Part shown: positions 5,943 to 7,236 of the stretch, in pieces | Layout of the letters: each line of letters opens with the position of its first letter | How positions within the stretch are numbered: the first letter of the stretch is position 1 | Translations under genes and position numbers: made by a program | NCBI GenBank assembly: GCA_036003885.1 | Contig: DASYSA010000325.1 | Span: 1-7,236 of the forward strand | Source: DASYSA01 sp036003885 | GTDB lineage: Bacteria > Acidobacteriota > Blastocatellia > UBA7656 | Reading direction: 5' to 3' | DNA length: 7,236 nucleotides | Notes under the pieces: generated by a model | What the model saw: the letters and a program-made list of their open reading frames with translations, nothing else | Told to the model about the DNA's origin: nothing | Database searches by the model: none

Positions 5943-7236
5943 ATGAGACTTCAAGCTATTGCCATCGTTGCGGCGAACATCCTTTTGGGCAGCGCATGCC
6001 AATCCTCTAACAGTCCATCCACTTCGAACTCCACAACTGGCCCAACTATTGTCTATGCCGTTTCGCATCTGGCCGTCACAATGGACCCATGTTTTATCCC
6101 AGGAGGAAACGAAACCTCTGAGGTCAATAACTGGCTCTATCTGGCCTGGGACTACAATCCAGTGACGACCGCAAACGGTCCAATCCCGATGGACGACGTG
6201 ACGTCGGCATTCAAAGGCAATATGGTTCCGGGGCTGCTAACGTCCTGGGAGCTATCAAGCGACCAATTGACGTGGACACTCCACATTCGAAAGGGTGTGG
6301 TTGATAGCTATGGCAATGAGGTCAAGGCAAAATTCGCCAAGTGGGTGCTTGAACGGGTAAACAAGGCCGGAGGATGCTCCTACTGGACGAATGCGCTTGG
6401 CGTTCCGGATGCCGCCTCACAGGTGACCGTCGTCGATGACTATACCCTTCGTGTTCAACTCAAGACCCCAAATGCGATCTTCCTTAACGTGCTGAACTCC
6501 AACAGTGGTCTCGTGATGGGACCCGAAGTGATGAAACATGTAACGACAGCCGACCCTTGGGGCACCCAGTGGCTAAGACAGAATGCGCCGGCGACTGGTC
6601 CCTATCTGCTCAAGTCGTGGACACCGGGAGTGGAGCAAGTCTTCGTGCGGAACCCGAAATATATCGGGCCGAATCCCGCGCAGATAGGCAAGATCATCTA
6701 TAGGCTCGTTCCTGACGCCTCAGTAAGAGTAACTTTGCTTCTCAGCGGTCAGGCGCAGGTCGCCCGCGACCTCAGTCCTCAGAACATCAAGCAGATCAGC
6801 GATAGCAAGAAGGCAGTTGCTCATTGTGTCGCCGGGAACCGATACGTATATGCCGCCTTTAACGTGACACCGGGTCATCCGACGGAAAACCTGTTGCTCC
6901 GCCAGGCTCTTAACTATGCCGTTCCGTACGACGACGTGATAAATTCGGTCTATAATGGCACGGCAACAAGGCTGTATGGCTTTGCTCCACCAATAACGAA
7001 TGGCTATCTCGGCCAGTCAGCGTTTCCCTACAGATACGATCTCACCAAAGCCTCTAACGTTCTCGCCCAGTCTGGACTGCACAACGTCAGGCTCACTTTA
7101 CTTATCAATAACACCTTCCCCGAGCACCAGCAGATAGCAGTGTTGCTGCAGAACAGTTTTTCCAAGATCGGGGTCAGTCTGACAATAGACAAGAAACCGG
7201 CGGCCGCATGGTATGACCAAGCGGCCTCACGATCTG
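5943..7236 (+). CDS. Peptide/nickel-type ABC transporter substrate-binding lipoprotein (SBP family 5), 3' end cut
   Basis: The frame is open for 431 codons to the right edge; full family members usually have about 500-600 residues, so the C-terminal part is missing. The N-terminus is a lipoprotein signal: MR, a hydrophobic stretch (about 3-18), then LLGSAC with Cys19 as the likely lipidated residue, followed by a Ser/Thr/Asn-rich tether (20-33). Gly at -3 is a weaker lipobox residue than the usual Leu. Family 5 signatures follow: GLLTSWELSSDQLTWTLHIR (97-116, with the characteristic LTWT.H.RKGV), TGPYLLKSWTPG (218-229), VRNPKY (235-240), IIYRLVPDAS (251-260), LLLRQALNYAVPYDDVI (317-333), GFAPP (346-350) and Y365-D-L-T-K-A, where family members have the AK.LL pattern. 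The protein would sit outside the cytoplasmic membrane, binding oligopeptides, amines or similar solutes and passing them to permease subunits, probably encoded downstream beyond the window. It is transcribed divergently from the aminotransferase. Confidence 0.9.
   Translation, partial: MRLQAIAIVAANILLGSACQSSNSPSTSNSTTGPTIVYAVSHLAVTMDPCFIPGGNETSEVNNWLYLAWDYNPVTTANGPIPMDDVTSAFKGNMVPGLLTSWELSSDQLTWTLHIRKGVVDSYGNEVKAKFAKWVLERVNKAGGCSYWTNALGVPDAASQVTVVDDYTLRVQLKTPNAIFLNVLNSNSGLVMGPEVMKHVTTADPWGTQWLRQNAPATGPYLLKSWTPGVEQVFVRNPKYIGPNPAQIGKIIYRLVPDASVRVTLLLSGQAQVARDLSPQNIKQISDSKKAVAHCVAGNRYVYAAFNVTPGHPTENLLLRQALNYAVPYDDVINSVYNGTATRLYGFAPPITNGYLGQSAFPYRYDLTKASNVLAQSGLHNVRLTLLINNTFPEHQQIAVLLQNSFSKIGVSLTIDKKPAAAWYDQAASRS

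Noticed and set aside
5959..6165. 68-codon plus-strand frame near the start of the substrate-binding protein gene
   Set aside because: It lies in another frame of the lipoprotein gene, which has a signal peptide, good ribosome binding site and family motifs.

Overview
The window looks like part of a catabolic or accessory-metabolism locus from a free-living bacterium, probably from soil or water. By eye it is moderately GC-rich. There is no rRNA, tRNA, mobile element or CRISPR array to anchor taxonomy. The protein families (fused GMC/gluconate-dehydrogenase-type flavoprotein, LLM monooxygenase, class III aminotransferase, lipoprotein solute receptor) and the possibly near-leaderless GTG gene would fit Actinomycetota, Chloroflexota or related soil lineages. 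That placement is inference only.

Layout: four genes lie on the minus strand, read right to left. They are a class III PLP aminotransferase (5833-4457), an LLM-class (bacterial luciferase-like) flavin monooxygenase (4271-3123), a GMC-type FAD oxidoreductase fused to a gluconate-2-dehydrogenase subunit-3-like domain (3089-642), and a flavin reductase of the FMN-binding split-barrel family (581 to beyond position 1). The last three are closely spaced (33 and 60 bp gaps) and probably form one transcript. The aminotransferase is separated from them by 185 bp. On the plus strand, divergent from the aminotransferase, a peptide/nickel-type ABC transporter substrate-binding lipoprotein starts at 5943 and runs off the right edge.

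Regulatory centre: the 109-bp divergent spacer (5834-5942) holds a near-consensus sigma70-type promoter facing right (TTGACA-N17-TAGAAT). A weaker candidate faces left (TTGATC-N17-TAGGAT). Their -35 boxes are only 5 bp apart, next to a 7-bp tandem repeat and an inverted repeat around the rightward start site.

Working model (inference): a small amino-, peptide- or amine-containing substrate is captured by the lipoprotein and imported. The aminotransferase moves its amino group, the GMC fusion oxidises an alcohol or sugar-like group, and the LLM monooxygenase inserts oxygen using reduced flavin from the flavin reductase. The substrate cannot be read from the sequence. The most unusual points are the single-chain GMC/subunit-3 fusion with no export signal, its position between the two halves of a putative two-component monooxygenase, and the compact divergent promoter.
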